Of a DNA stretch of 64,000 nucleotides, positions 35,947-49,516 are shown in pieces. This DNA is from Pithys albifrons albifrons (taxonomy: Eukaryota; Chordata; Aves; Passeriformes; Thamnophilidae): assembly GCF_047495875.1 (NCBI RefSeq), contig NC_092471.1:6841001-6905000 (forward strand). The letters are read 5' to 3'. A program made the position numbers and the translations under genes. The notes below the pieces were generated by a model, which did not search any database, was not told the DNA's origin, and saw only the letters and a program-made list of their open reading frames with translations. Position 1 is the stretch's first letter. Every line of letters starts with the position of its first letter.

Positions 35947-36140
35947 CTGCAGGATCCAGCTCTTGATAAATGCATATTTCTTATTCAGGCACACCACCCC
36001 ATGGCACTTCCCTCCTTCAGGCTCTAAATTGACGGTAACCACCTTACAAGCCCCCGGGTAAATCATTCTGGTCTCCTCCAGCACGTGGGGAGAGCTGGGG
36101 CCACACTTTGCAATTACATGCTCCAGCACAGAGCAATTCA
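35947..36140 (-). other. Possible exon of a secreted cysteine-rich (chemokine-like?) protein
   Basis: On the minus strand a pyrimidine-rich run ends TTTCCAAG just before 36140, and the block ends CTGCAG followed by GTGGTA. Both are good splice-site contexts. The 194 bases between are open in one frame (phase 1 start, phase 0 end) and encode about 64 residues with five cysteines and an N-glycosylation sequon NCS. The middle reads MIYPGAC and the end CLNKKYAFIKSWILQ. That end resembles the last strand and helix of CXC chemokines (I-x-P-G-x-x-C, then CLDPxAxWVKxII). The spacing between cysteines is not canonical, and a chemokine would normally have an intron inside this region. Family membership is therefore only a suggestion. 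About 570 bases upstream on the same strand, frames starting near 36715 have hydrophobic, signal-peptide-like starts. The frame that would join in phase has no ATG. Confidence 0.25.
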
Positions 36141-39100
36141 CTTGGAAACAGAAATGCATGGAAGAGAGGTGGCACAGCCAAAAAACAGGCTTTGTGCAGT
36201 CATATGAGACATGTGATCAGCTTAAACAGCTACAACCACCCAGATAAGACTTTCCCTCCAACATGAGTAGAAGGGAGGTTGTATCATTGAGTGTCCAGCT
36301 GGCATTTTACAGCAAAGAAAACCAGAGCAATGGTATCTTTCCATGACAAGCACAAAGCAGGGCAGGTCACGCTTCCCAGTCAACTCTATCAGAGGAAGAA
36401 AGTGAGGCAGGGAGAAATTACTTGAATAACTACAGGGGAAAGGAGAGCTTGTCCCAGCCCAGTTTCAGGGCTGTCCCTCAATACTTATACCATTAAGCAC
36501 AGCATGTCCCTTCATAGCACTTAATGGCTTATTAATAGTGTGGTCATTTCCCTTCTCATCTGCAAACAAAGTGGTGTTATTTTGGAGAGGTTCATATACT
36601 GGAATAAAGAGAGACATTTGCATGTTCCTGGAGGTCTTTCCAGCAATTCCTGGAGAAGACATGGGTAACAGCAGGGTAAATGTGCCCAGGACAAGACAAG
36701 AAAAGAGGTGCACATGGCTAAGGATGGGCCTATACTCAGAGGGATGTTCCTAGCACATGGAGACTACTATGGTCTGGAAAACAAGACAGCCCACCAAGAT
36801 ACCCGGAGAACCAAGCAAAGGACCTGGAGCCCAACACTCTCTCCTTCAGCTGTGGTGCTCAGCACAGGCAAAATCACTATGGCTCATGTCTTTCCCATCA
36901 AAGAACTGCAAGTGCCCACATTTTCTGTCTCTTTTTTCTGAACTCTTCAGGATTTTACAAAGCAGCAGGTTCTGGTGCTTAAAGGTTCAAGCCTTTAAAA
37001 AAAAAAGTTAGTCTAAACTGTCAAATTTTAACCCATTTTTAATTTCTTTCAGAAGGAGATCTTCAAGCAGATCACTTGCTGGGAACTGAGGCCATGCCAC
37101 TCCCCAGACTCATCCACAAGGACATGCTGCACTTCCACTGACTGCATCACACAGATCTGCCCTCAGCCAGAATCTGCCCAAATCTACCCAACACCTTCTC
37201 CAGTAGCTCCTTTCAGTGTCCATCACCACTGGCAGCCAATGCTCTGGGCCGGAGCACCTTCATTGCTGGCATGCTCAGAGCCACTCCCATACACCATGGG
37301 CACCCCTTTCCCTCCTGCACTCACATGTCTGACCCAGGCAAAATGCAACAGGGAAAAGGAGGCTGAGAGTATAATGCTTCTTTTCTCCAGCCCCTACCCT
37401 GGTAGCAATAGCTTGTCATGGCCTCTTGTGGAAATCCTGACCTTGCTCAGGAATCCCGCACAAACTCTCTGATAAAACAGACATCTGCTACTGTGAGGCT
37501 GGACAGTCAATGGTCAGCTCCAGGCCAGAAGCTGGATTTCTCACAGCAGAGGCCAGGAGGCTGAAGGACACCTGCCCTTTGTCTATCAATGTTTTATTCT
37601 TTCCTGATAGCAACAATCTTGAACAATCCAGAAATTCCTTCAGATAAAGCAGCATAAAGGCTCTAATTCTGCATGGAAGTTGGATCTTCTAATTGTATTA
37701 GGGATTTATACACCGAGTTAGTAAAATACCATATGGCTCTTGTAATGCAGGCTGGTTTTTCCTTGGCAGGCTGTGTAAGCTGCTAACAGCAGACAAGGTC
37801 ATAACATGTCTCCTTATCACTGCTTTATGTTCTGGATCCCAGTCCAGCTTTTACTGCGTGTCATCCAGCAGAGAGACTGGATGTACTTGTTAACCTTTTG
37901 CCTTCCCAAAAGGATTCCTCTTCCCATATCTCGTGGCTGAAGCACTGCCTCTGGTTGTCTTCAAAGCTGTTAGTGCATGTCTCTGTTAAACCTTCCAGCC
38001 AGGCATTGTTCTGGGTGCAAACCATGTTCTAAATAGCACTTCCAGTCTCCATCCCAGCTCACAGGGACTCATGCTCTCCATCCTGCACCACACTATACCC
38101 TGCATACCCTTGCTGGAGCTCCAGCCCAGCAAGCATTAAGGTCCTTTTCATAAGAGCTGCCTAACCTCATGGACCCAAGGGGTGGGACTTCCACTGAACT
38201 GGCCCAATAAAACAACAAATCAAACTTGTCCACTCATATATGTCCCTTTTTTTGATGCCCATGATCATTGGTTGGCCATCCCTGCTCAAGGCCTTCAATG
38301 CAGCTGCTCCATCACCTTCACAGTGGTGGCACAAGCCTGTGAACACGTGGCACTTCAAACCAGACACAGCTGCTATGCCATTTCCAAGCACTGCCAGTCA
38401 AACCTGATGGAAATCAATAAGGACATGCTCGTTCTTTTCCCCTCATTAGTAATTTCTAGGCTGACATGATACACATCAACCCAGCAAACAACTTAATGCA
38501 AGCAACCAGAAATGCAGACACTGCACACTCTCCCTCAGCCTAAGCAAATCTATTAAACATATCAAATAAACATGTGAAATTAATGACCTGGCCCTAGACA
38601 AGAGAAAGGGTGGGGAAAGGAGGACACTGCCTCTCACTAAAGCTCAAAATATCTCTACCAGCTCACCTTCAAGTCTACCTTTGCCCACAAAAGGCCACAC
38701 AATGTACCTCAAGGAGGGGACAGCACAAGGGCTGTGACTGCAGCTGCCCACACCAGCAGGCAGGTTTCCTGTGCAAACTCCTGCTGCCAGCTGGATGTTG
38801 TTTTTCAGCCTGGGTTCAGGAGTTACCATCATTTCACAGAGTGGAGCCCTGCACTCCTCTCAAATCAGTCACCTCTGGGTTTCCCTGCCTGGTTTCACCT
38901 CATGATGTTGTCTGCCTGAAGGGCAGAAGTCGTGTGTGGGAAATTTTCCAGATTTCCAGGAAAGGGAAGGCAATTCTTTTTTATCCTCAAGAAACCAATT
39001 GAGTTTCAAGTCTGAATATTTGGTGCAGAAGTGGTTTCTCACCAACACACTCCAAGTACAGAAAATAATGACAAAGGCAGGGAGCAGCCATTCTGTCACA

Positions 39101-42100
39101 GCTGCATGACCGGCTCCCCGTCAGCCCCCTGTGTTAACCACATACATTCACTTTATGAAATCACCACAGAAAGCTATAAATGATGCATGAAAATTAAATG
39201 AGAGAACTCCAACCAAGGCATGAATCCCCAGCCACATGGCCAGGTTGGGTTTGGGGAGGGCGGCAGAGGGGTAGACAAAGCAGAGGCAGACGGGGCACTG
39301 TGTGCTGGGAAAACCAAAACAACCTCCTCAGCAGTTGGCTTTTGAAAACTGAAGCTGCATTTTAGGAGGTGGTAGAAACAGCAACAGTTTGAAAGGTATA
39401 AATATCCCAGAACAGGGGGGAAATCAGGCTTCAGCCAAAGCACAAGGTGTGTTCAGGGAGACCACCCCTAAGCTGAGATTAATTTTAAGGAGAGGTATTT
39501 TCCATGGCTATGGGTTCACTTACACATACCAAAAGCCCTGGTGCAGTCATGCAGCAGTGAGCAGGGATGGCATTCAGGACCCAAAGGGATGGCAGGCAGG
39601 ACCATGGGAATGACACACAGGTCCAAGCCTGGGTCGTGCTCTGCCTCAGATGCTGCTTCATTAAAGTTAAGGCTGGACATGAGCGTAGCCTGTCCCCCAT
39701 TACTCCTCCTGCTCCTTCTTGACAGCCAGAGGCATTTCTACAACAACTTTGCACATAAAAGCAAGAATATGGGACATTTCTAGTAGAGCACTGTCATCCT
39801 ACTTGGTCCATAGCTGCCCAGCTACTAGAAATAACTTGGATTTTCAGGGCAATCCTTCCAAAATTAGGGACTGAATATTGAATCCAAGCCCTCTTAGGAG
39901 GGCTGCCAGCCCAACAGAAAAAACAGCTGCTTACACCCATTTGCTCCTCAGAAGCAGGACTTACAGCTGAAAGGGAAGTCAGAAGAAGAAATGCCAGGAG
40001 ATGGTCTTCCAGGTTTGTATGTTTTAGCATAAATGTGCAAATGGCTGGTGGACAAATGACCCCTCCAGAGACTGGACAGGAAAGTGTAACTGCAATCCAG
40101 GACTCTCATGTTTGCTCCCAAACCTCAGAAACTCCACAGCCAGCACCAGTGCTGGCCAGAGGACAACAGTAAGAGATTGGAACTGTGAATGCTTTGCAGA
40201 CACAGGATTTGAAAAGATGTCTAAGTAGGGGGCAGAGAAGCAATAAACCAAATCTCACCCACAAAAGCCTGAGATTCCTTACACAGGCACAGCTCCAGAT
40301 GAAGCCAACAGGCTGTTCTCCCATAACATCTGCAGAACTAAATTGCTCTAATTGCTCTAGATACAATAGCCAAACCTTAGACCCTAATCTGGCTGCCTAA
40401 TACTCTTGCTTGGTTGAAAATAACTCTTGTGAAAGCAACCAGCTGGGACGGGGCTTATCAGACAGCAGCGCAGAGCAAGGCGGGTCTCACCCCACAGCCC
40501 ACAGTTGGGGGACCCTGCAGGGATCCCTGCCCAGGAAGGGGGGCTGTTGCTAACCCCCCCCAACCTCCAGAACTTCTCTCCTTGTGCCCATAATGAACTC
40601 TCCAAAATCCCTGCCTGGGCACCTGTTTTTAAAGAGTAATAATCCTAATTTAATCCCAAAAATCCACACACCTCTCTGGCCAGTCTGTGTGGGATGGCCA
40701 GGGCATGGTTGGTGCAGCTGATTCCCCTTTCCCTCCTGCCCCTCATCTGGCCAGGGGATGCAGAGGGAAAACCCCATTTCTCCCCATATGTGCAAGCCAT
40801 GCCTGGAAGGAGCAAGCACAGCACTCAGCTGGATCCCTAAAAAATGTCATAACACAAACAATAAATACCCATCATCATAATTTCAGATTCCTGCTCCCTG
40901 CATAGCATGGGTGACAGCCAAACATTCACGGCCAAAGTTGCAGTGCCTGCAGTTACACAACCAAATAAAGAGCCAGACTGTCAGGGTGCTGCCCATGCTG
41001 CCTCCCATCAATAACAGGAGCTGACTATTAACAGAAGACAAAACATGATGAGAAAATGTGGAAAATCTGTGCACATCCAAACAGTGGGGCTGTTTGTTTA
41101 GAAGCCAAAATACTGACGTGGGTACCAGCTTTTAAAATTCCTTAACCTTTTGGTTGCCTACGTTAAGTAAATCAACTGCATCCAAAGTGATCGTATATAT
41201 TTGACATGCAAGAAGACATCTGCATGTGTGTAAAAGGAGTGAATAAAAAAAATAAATTTCACGTGGATTTTAGAGTTTTATTTTTGTCAGTAGTATTTTC
41301 TGCAGAAAGTACATTCTTATAAGAAAAGTATTTATGAACCATCAAGTGTAATTTTTTTTAACCCTCAAGTTTTTTAGTTTTCTCTAACCAGTCCAGGTAA
41401 TATACAGGTGAATTGTCTCGAAAATAATCCATTGCCAAAATAATCAACATAGATTGATTTCTGAACATTTTTTTCTCATGTAAAGCAGAGTATAAACTCC
41501 CAGCATAATCTAACTCACAAAGGAAAATAAATAACCATTGTGAAACAGATCACTTTCTGACTGTTTTTTTAGTCCCCCAGAAAATGTGCTGAGCAGAAAA
41601 AAAACCAACCCAAAATCACAAACCAGAGTCTCATCTTGGGAACTAGATTAAAACCAGACAGACAGATACATGCCAGCTTTATTTTTGTGTTCCTTCAGAC
41701 ATGATTTTTGACTTTCTTGAGATTTCAGAGTTCTTTTTTGCCTCTGTCTCAGTCCCCAGCCAGCACATGCGGTTACATCGGTCACACCAGCCACATCACA
41801 AGCCCTAACCCAGAGCATTTCTTCTCAGCTGATGCAACACATCCCAACATACAATTGGCTTCAGAAAACTCGCTTTCCCCTTTACAAAACAGTACTTCCT
41901 TCATTGAACACAATGCATCTTGAAAAAGAGAAGGTATTTTACTGGCTCATCATGAGGGAATTGCTCAGAAACACAAGCACTGCAGGTGCTTTGCCTTCTC
42001 TCCTGAGCCCGTGAATGCTCAAGTTTGCTTTTCCGGATGCCACTGCCCCAGTTGTCCCCAGCATGGTTGCCTGGGGTGCTGTCACTGCAGTCAAGGGTTT

Positions 42101-42612
42101 GGGGAAGCTGCCATGGAATTCACTGTGTATTATTTCACAATATCACTTTGAGATATTATTATTATGTATATTATTTTTATTCTTTGATCTATTATCATTG
42201 TCATTAAATAGATGTACATCTTCTTACCGCTGTCCCTTTGGTCATTGCAAAGTCTTAGACAAGAGGTTAGAGGTGTTACAGCCATCCATGAACATTAACT
42301 GACAAAATTTGAGCTGTTCCAGGACTCACCCTTTAATGCAGCCATCCCAGCTGCATTTCTGAAATAAAATTCAGAAGACGTTCAGGAAAGGGATGTTTTA
42401 TACTCACCCAGAACTGTACAGATCCATCTAGTACTGAAATATCCCTCCTGGCTAAGACATGAGCACTTCACTTGGGTGCTGGTCTCCCTGTACAGCCAAA
42501 GGACAGTGCCTTAGCAATTTGGGCAGCATTTATGTTGCTAAATTAGTTCTCAGTGGTCCATACAAAGTACCTTCCATACACCCCTCTCCTCTCTCCTTTG
42601 ACCACAGAATGT
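36141..42612. other. Unique noncoding sequence, no gene seen apart from the 36.5-36.7 kb frames
   Basis: The minus-strand frames ending at 36465 and 36521 have hydrophobic starts and are discussed with the exon-like segment below them. A 9-base tandem duplication (AATTGCTCT twice) is at about 40340-40357. The block at 41.1-41.6 kb is AT-rich. No dispersed repeat is recognised. Confidence 0.45.
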
Positions 42613-42776
42613 GAGAGAGTTGAGGCTGTTCAGCCTGAAGAAGGTGAAGGCTCCAGGAAGACCTTACTGGAACCTTTCAGTAATTGAAGGGGGCTTGTAA
42701 GAAAGATGAGGACAAATATTTCAGCAGAGCCTCTTGTGATAGGTTCTAAACTAACAGAAGGCAAATTTAGATTTAG
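42613..42776 (+). mobile_element. CR1 LINE fragment, internal to 3' region
   Basis: The segment starts GTTGAGGCTGTTCAGCCTGA. It continues with AGAAGGTGAAGGCTCCAGG, AATTGAAGGGGGCTTGTAAG and CTTGTGATAGGTTCTAAACT, and ends AAATTTAGATTTAG. These are consecutive landmarks of the CR1 region just before its 3' end. Unlike the other copies it lacks the final 200 or so bases, so it is truncated on both sides, by deletion or interruption after insertion. Confidence 0.88.
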
Positions 42777-45700
42777 TCCGTGCAGAGCCAGGTGGGGCTG
42801 TGTCAAGCCATGCACCTCAGTGCCTTGCCCTGCCATGCCAGAAAGTTGGGGGTGCCATGCCAGTCTCACAAATCCCTGGGCACCATGTCCATGTCTGCCC
42901 ATGTGTGGAAAGCAGCATTCCTAATTCCCAGATTTAGGATTAACTGCCACTAAAGTGGAGTGAAGGGCTCCCGGGATAGCAGGTCTCTGCTGTGCAGGAG
43001 CAGAGGGACAACAAAGGTGACACAGGAGCTTCATCCCTGGATGGACAGCAAGGGAGGAGGGATCAGTTGCCCACAGCTGCATATGACATGGTGCCAGCAC
43101 TGAAGGACAAGCAAGCTTGGGTTTAGAGGCTGTCTGCTGTTCAGAGATTCCAGTCCCTTTTGATCCAGCAGACACAGGCTTCATTTCCCTTTCAGAGGCA
43201 CAGCAAGAGCCTGTCTGTCCACGAGGGCTTTTATCTCATGCTAGGACAGAGACAGGGCTCTCAGGACAGCTCTGGCTGAAGATGTTGCCTTCCAGGTGAT
43301 CCTTTTTATTGTGGCAACCATCCATTTCAGTGCTTTTTGAGGGCTGGGGTTTTTTTCCTTCCGAAGTAGCTTTTGCCAAGAAAACATTAGTAAGCAGGAT
43401 TTGTTGAGTAAATGTACCTACAGGCTTAAACTGAAGGCCTTTAAAATAGAAATAAATCAAAGTGTAAATATGTTATCATGCACACCTAGGGTCTGATTCT
43501 GTGGAGATTTACTCCTGAGAATAATCCTTACCCAGGCAACTTCAGCAGTGCCTTTGAACTCAGCCAGACTACCTGGGAGAGCAAGGAGCATCTCATAAAT
43601 ACCCAACAAAGGGAGGCTCAGACCCTAGGCTGGCTTGGCCAAGGTGTAAATAAATTTGGAGGACGTAATACTTTTGTGGAATTCTCATGACTTTTGGAAG
43701 CATTGGTGACTTCTGGTGGTATCACAGAAACCACTGGTCCTCATCCCTGGCCCCACCAACACAGACACATCCTACCTCAAAAGCTCAGGGACTGCTTGAT
43801 TTCCATTCTGTTTTCCATGGCCTTGATGTCTTACAGCTCCTTTTTCTCCACAGTTCCTCTGTTCATAAAGAAAGAAGTTTGGTATATGGAGAAAAACTGC
43901 CTTACAGTTCTCCAGTGTGAACAGAAGGATGTTAGTCCCATGTAGTTCCCTGGAGAGTGCCTTCTTAACTGAGCTCCTCAATTAGACAGGTGCCTCAGAC
44001 ACAACAAGGTATATTGGGCATCCCTCCAACACACCATTGCTTCTGCTATTGCACAGAGATACAAAAACAGAAGCAAGGTTCTCCGACAATATTCTCACAA
44101 GACACGTTCAGATCTAGCAGAGAAGGAGATAGAGACCATATAGTCCAGAAGAAAGTTTCATAGATTTCTCCTTGCAAATGATTCCAGGTGACCCACCAAG
44201 GCCTGTCTTCAGCACAGTGAAGGACTTTATCTGATGAGAACAAAGACTGTTGCTGGAGTTGGTAGCACATGATCCCAGTTTTAGGCATATCTTCCAAAGC
44301 TCAGCCTCTGCCCAACCACAGATTAAGAAAGAGATGAAGATGTCTCAGATTCAGTTCTTCTGCTCTGGAGCCCACAGCAGGACACAGCTGCTGAGGGAGC
44401 TCTGTTACTTTAGCCCTGTCTGTGATTCATCATCACTCTGGCTGACAAGCTCTTGGGAGAACACGAAGGGCCTCTAATCAGAATGGTTTTTAGTCAAAGT
44501 GGTCAGGTTCACTCATCTGCTGACTCTGCAGGCTATTATGTGAATCAGCCTTCATCAGCTGATAGATGGACACTTTTCCTTCCATACAGGAAGTCAAGGG
44601 GACACAGGTAACACATCACCTTTGTGAACTTAAAAGCTCCAGCCACCAGATACAAAGAATGATACAAGGTTATGGAAAGTGCTCCAGAAAACAAATACCT
44701 GTAACTTCCTGCTTCCCACAACCAGTTTTCATCCTGGAACTCATTGGCAAACTGGTATTGTGAACCAACAAAAAGAAAAAAGTATTTGCTTCAAATTTTG
44801 CCTTTTTCTGTTCTCTTTGAGGCAAAACATCTTCCCATTGCCTGTGCTCAGCTCTTTGTTGGATATCCTGCCCTTGCTTCCTGGTGGGAGAGGGAATTGC
44901 CCTATCTGGGGACCCAGCCCAGGCAGAGGGGAGAACAGCTGTACCCTGTACCAAAAGAACAAGTATTCCAACCTAGAATAGGACCTTCGGGCATAACCTT
45001 TATGTTTCTTTGATATTCATTTCTCTTGATCTTGGCAATTCCTTTTTCTGCAGCTTTGGGTTTCCTGATGCACATGCACTAACTTATTTTTTGGCTTCCA
45101 GGTAGAAGTGGATCTCCCTGCAAAATTATCAAGTCTGGAAACAAGTTTTAGTTGCACAGGAAAAGATTTGTACTTATTTTTCTTCTCCCTCATTTCAGTG
45201 ATGATAGTTCTGAATTTTTTCCAGACCAAGTTACACACACTCAGGACTGTTGTCTCTTGATACAAATTTGTCCTTCACAACAAACACTTCCACATTGCTC
45301 AAGGTGTGAGTTTGACACCTTTGCTACAAGCAGCGCAAGCAGCAGAGAGCCCCACTGAGCAAGCTGGTATGCGAAAGGGAAGGAATGAAGAAAAAAGTAC
45401 CCCTATTCTGAATTAATTCTGAAAACTTCATTATTTACCAATAATTAGTAGCCACAGGATTAGAAACATCATTGGAAAGTGAAAGAAATATATACTCCAG
45501 AGACTGGATGATTCAAAACGAAAATTCTAAGATTTCAGTCTACCTGCTGATGGACGACAAACAATGCAAAGGGCTATGGACATGACCCATTCCATGCCAA
45601 AGGTGCCAGCCCCTCCAGCAGTTACAGCTCCATCCCTTCATAAAACCACACCAAGTACACCACACCAAATACTGCCCTAAGCAGGAGACCCTGGTGCTTC

Positions 45701-47485
45701 TTGGGTGCCTTGGCAGGGCTAGCATGGGTATTTTGGGCACAGTGCCCGGTGAGGAGGAGTCCCTGATGTGACACAGCCCATCTGGGAATGGAGCACCTTG
45801 GGGTGGGGGTGCTGCCTTGCTGTGGTAACAGGGGGGTTCAGAGCTCAGCCTCAAACCCTGACCCTTTCCTTGCCCAGAAATGCATCAGCAAGGCATTTCT
45901 TACACTCTTAAGTGACCTCTTCTAGCTCTCAAATTGACAGAGTGCAGAGCCAAGGTCTCCAGTCAGGCTTTTCCAACAGGTTTGTTTTGGAGCCTCTGAC
46001 TCCAGGGCTCAGGGTTGGCCAAGAATGAGTCTTTATGTATCAAGTCCTGCTTAAACCCCAGGTTAGTCATAATATATTTACAGCTTGGATTGCCTTCTCT
46101 CTGTCCTACAAGTACAAGAAAAACTAATAATTTCTATTTACAAGACATATGATTTGGCAAGATCAAAATCTTCTACTTTGTTTTTCAACAGTCCAGTGAT
46201 TTCATGTCAAACCTGTTGAAATTTTTTGTCCAACATCATGCAGAAGAAAAGCATATTTTTTTCTCTGTTTGGTCTGAGCCCAGAAAGTGAATGAGGATTC
46301 TCAGTACCATCCAAAACAAAGCCTAACAGCATGCCAGGGAGATGTTCATCACGGTGAGTTCATGACCATTACTGCACAATGGCTTCATGCAGGCAGAAAC
46401 CACACCATTTCTGGACTGAGAAAAGGTGAAATATAATGTAAGGCTGGTTCACCCTTGCCCATAAAATCCTTTCACACCATGTGTCCATATGCCTAACATT
46501 ACAAGAGCCAGAACAAAAGGTTACTTCTCCATTAGGCACAGTAAATGGCATGGTGCATCCAAGTTTGTCAATGTGACATATTTGTATACTTCAAATTTTA
46601 GTCAAGACACAACATGAGGGCGGCAGACATTAGGACATCCCAGAGATGGTTTCTGCAGATATAGTACATCAGAGTGAACCCAGCAAGATTCTTGGATCTG
46701 ACACCCAGGATTACTCATTTGCTGAAGACACTGCACAAAATCAGTGCACAGCGAAGCACAAAACTGCCTGACTCCCTGCACCCATGGCCCACCCTGCACA
46801 CCCACCCATCTCTGCCTGGGCAGTCCTGCACAGACAGCTCAGCCTCAAAGGTCAAGCAGTTGTAAACTGGAAAAAAGCTGCTCATCTGCAAGGGAGGGCA
46901 ACTGAGCAGTGAATCAACTTCTGGAGGGACCATGCAAAATTATTTGTAACACTGACTCTTTCCCTAAGGACCACTTCCCTTTTACGATAGTGGAGCCAGA
47001 GCTGAAGTCTCCTGGATGAAGCCTCTGCTGTGTCTTGTATCAGACTGGAAAGTCAGAAGGTCTAGTCCCAGCCTTAAAAAACACTCCTAGAGAAGCCAGA
47101 GAGAGATGCAATGATACTTTTTACTACCCAAGGCACTTATAAGAGCCCAATTACTGTATACATTTGAAAGGAGAGAAAATTAAATCCAGATCCCACTGTC
47201 AGGTTAGAAACTGTCTGACCGCCAGTCATTTCTGGCACTCACGATGCTTCTAGGAATGCTGCACTGCCCCAGCAAGGGGGGAAATACCAACATTCACATC
47301 TCCTTGAGAGGCTGAACTTCCCCATGGGTCCTTCTTGCTCTTTCCCAGTTATAAGAAAAAAAACCCCATGGTTATTCAAGGAACAGAAGCAACACCACTG
47401 TGTTATTTGCATGACCAAATACAACTCAAATATTGAGTGTCATTTTGATTCAGAGGACATCAGTCATCTCAGAGGAATTTGAAAA
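42777..47485. other. Unique noncoding sequence, no gene seen
   Basis: No repeat family or supported exon. Frames on both strands stay below about 105 codons and show no motif. Confidence 0.5.
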
Positions 47486-47525
47486 AAAAAAAGACAAAAA
47501 ACAAAACAAAACAAAACAAAAACAG
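47486..47525. repeat. (CAAAA)n low-complexity run
   Basis: A run of A followed by repeated ACAAA/CAAAA words. No recognisable retrocopy body lies 5' of it, so I do not call it a retroposon tail. Confidence 0.8.
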
Positions 47526-49477
47526 AAGAAGAAATAGCAGGCTGGTTTTAGGTATCCCAAGAGGAGGAGTGGAACAAACCTCATCAAGTAAATAATACGC
47601 TTAGCCTCAGTTTTAATTTAAACCATATTTTAGTGTCTCAGCATAGCAGGAATTCCATAACATCATTCCAGCTCCCATCATTGCTACAAATATTTCTGTC
47701 CACATTTGACATGCAGCTATGTGGCAGTTGTGTTAGCAACTCCTGTGTTAGGAGATGGTTGAAAAAGAGCCTGATCTTACAAAGTTATTTTCTTTGACTA
47801 TTCCTTCTAATTCAGTTAAAATTCAAGATCTGACGTGCAAAAGCCTATTAGTCATCAAAATTATAGTTTTATCAGCAAACCAATAACCATAGCACTATTC
47901 ATTGAGAATGAATGGCAAGAAATGACTGTTCAAATGAATGGGCCCAACATAGCAGAAAAAGCTGGAGACAGTGACACAGATGTACAAAGAAAAATAAGAT
48001 CACTAAAATATCTAAAATAGAGAAATAATTTTTTTTTTGCAATATTCACAGATATTTCAGACAGAAAGCTTGGCTTTATCCTAATTTGGACAAATAAGTA
48101 AGGAGATATGCACCAGCCTGCAGTCTGACCAGTCATAAAAGCCTAGGAGGAATATCAGCATTTTTGGTCAAAACTCCCACACTGGAAAGTGGAACTTCAG
48201 AAATGCCTTCCACACTGTCCTGCTGGGTGTATGAGAGCGTAGATTAGAGCACTGCGGTACACAAGGTGACTTTGTGAATGGGGACACTCCTGTCGTGGGC
48301 ACAGGCAGGCAAAGACACTCCCCACAGCAGCTCATAAACCATGTCAAAGCAATATGAATCTCATCTGGCAGCACAGACATGCAACAAGGTTTTGGTGACA
48401 GAGGAGCAGAAAGTAGAATATGCCAAAAAACAGGCTGGGGCAAGCATATGTCACTTCAGCTTGGTGACATTTCTCCAAAACCTTTCTCCAGCAGGGCTGG
48501 AGACAAGTCTCAAGCCACCAGATCAAATTAACTGCCCCAACAAAGAAGAAACACCTTCCCAAGTACCTGTGTTGTTTCAGAATCACAGAATCATATCAAC
48601 ATCCAACACTGCCTATCTCTAAAGATACAAAGGCACTTTAGGAAGTGATGCCCAGTGAAAAATCGCTGAATATTATGGGCAGAGGATAAAGAAGAGAGAG
48701 AAGCCATTTAATAACCAACTGTCAGGTTGCTAAAGAACAATACAGGCAGAGATAAAAGAGAAAGGGTTGAAAGCTTTCAAAGTGAAGAGGCAGAACGCAT
48801 TATTTGTGTTTAGTTAACTAGATAAAAAGCACACTGGACATACATATTTGATTTTCAGTCAGGAAGAACTGACAAACCAATAAATCTCAGAGAAAAGGGA
48901 AAGCAGAGAAGTCACCCCCAGAAGCAACACCAGCCAGCACAGGGTGCAGTGTAAGGGTGAGCCTGGGCAGGGAAGGGGTGTGGGGTGTGACTGTGGGTGT
49001 GAGGATGGTTGGATCAAAATGCTGGGGACATTTTGAATTACTGCATTTGAGGTTTTTAAATGCCTCTCAACTCTGGAAGCACAGGAGAGCATGGCAATGC
49101 CAGCAGCCTGCTGAAAGATTTTGCAAACTGCAGCAAGCAAAAGGAAGGCTTTTAATGTCATCTGGTTGCATCTTTCCTTTCTCCATAAAGTCAGGTTGCC
49201 TCTGGCACATTCAGTTGTCCAGGTACCAGCCAAGTCCAGTTAAAAGCTGTGGTCCCAGCTAAAAGCCATAGCCCTTCTCTAAATGAGGACTTCCATAAAA
49301 AATATTAGATGTAAAGCTATAGGGGAACTGCAGCATGAGGGATGTGAGCAGGGAATCACTAGCCAGACTTGCTCCCTGATTTCCTACAATACCAAAGTGA
49401 AGGCCATTGGAATGCATATTGTATACAATTTGTACATATTTTATATTTATATGTATTTTAAATATACGATAGAAAAG
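47526..49477. other. Unique noncoding sequence with a tiny CR1-like tip
   Basis: At 48580-48597, CAGAATCACAGAATCAT matches the terminal tandem of a minus-strand CR1 end, but the expected body does not follow. It is either a scrap or chance. No gene is supported. Confidence 0.4.
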
Positions 49478-49516
49478 ATCTATCTATCTATCTATCTATC
49501 TGTCTATCTATCTATC
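49478..49516. repeat. (ATCT)n tetranucleotide microsatellite
   Basis: About nine or ten ATCT units, with one GTCT interruption near 49501. It is a probable length-polymorphic locus. Confidence 0.95.

Noticed and set aside
36465..36713. Signal-peptide-like frame taken as a stand-alone gene
   Set aside because: The apparent start is a GTG, and no in-frame ATG precedes it before a stop. It was kept only as context for the nearby exon-like block.
47486..47525. Poly-A-like run as the tail of a processed pseudogene
   Set aside because: No retrocopied gene body or poly-A signal precedes it and no target-site duplication is visible.
48580..48597. CR1 insertion
   Set aside because: Only about 17 bases match the terminal tandem, with no body, so it is not listed as a separate element.
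49478..49516. Short regular repeat as a CRISPR array
   Set aside because: Pure tetranucleotide microsatellite with no spacers, in a vertebrate genome.
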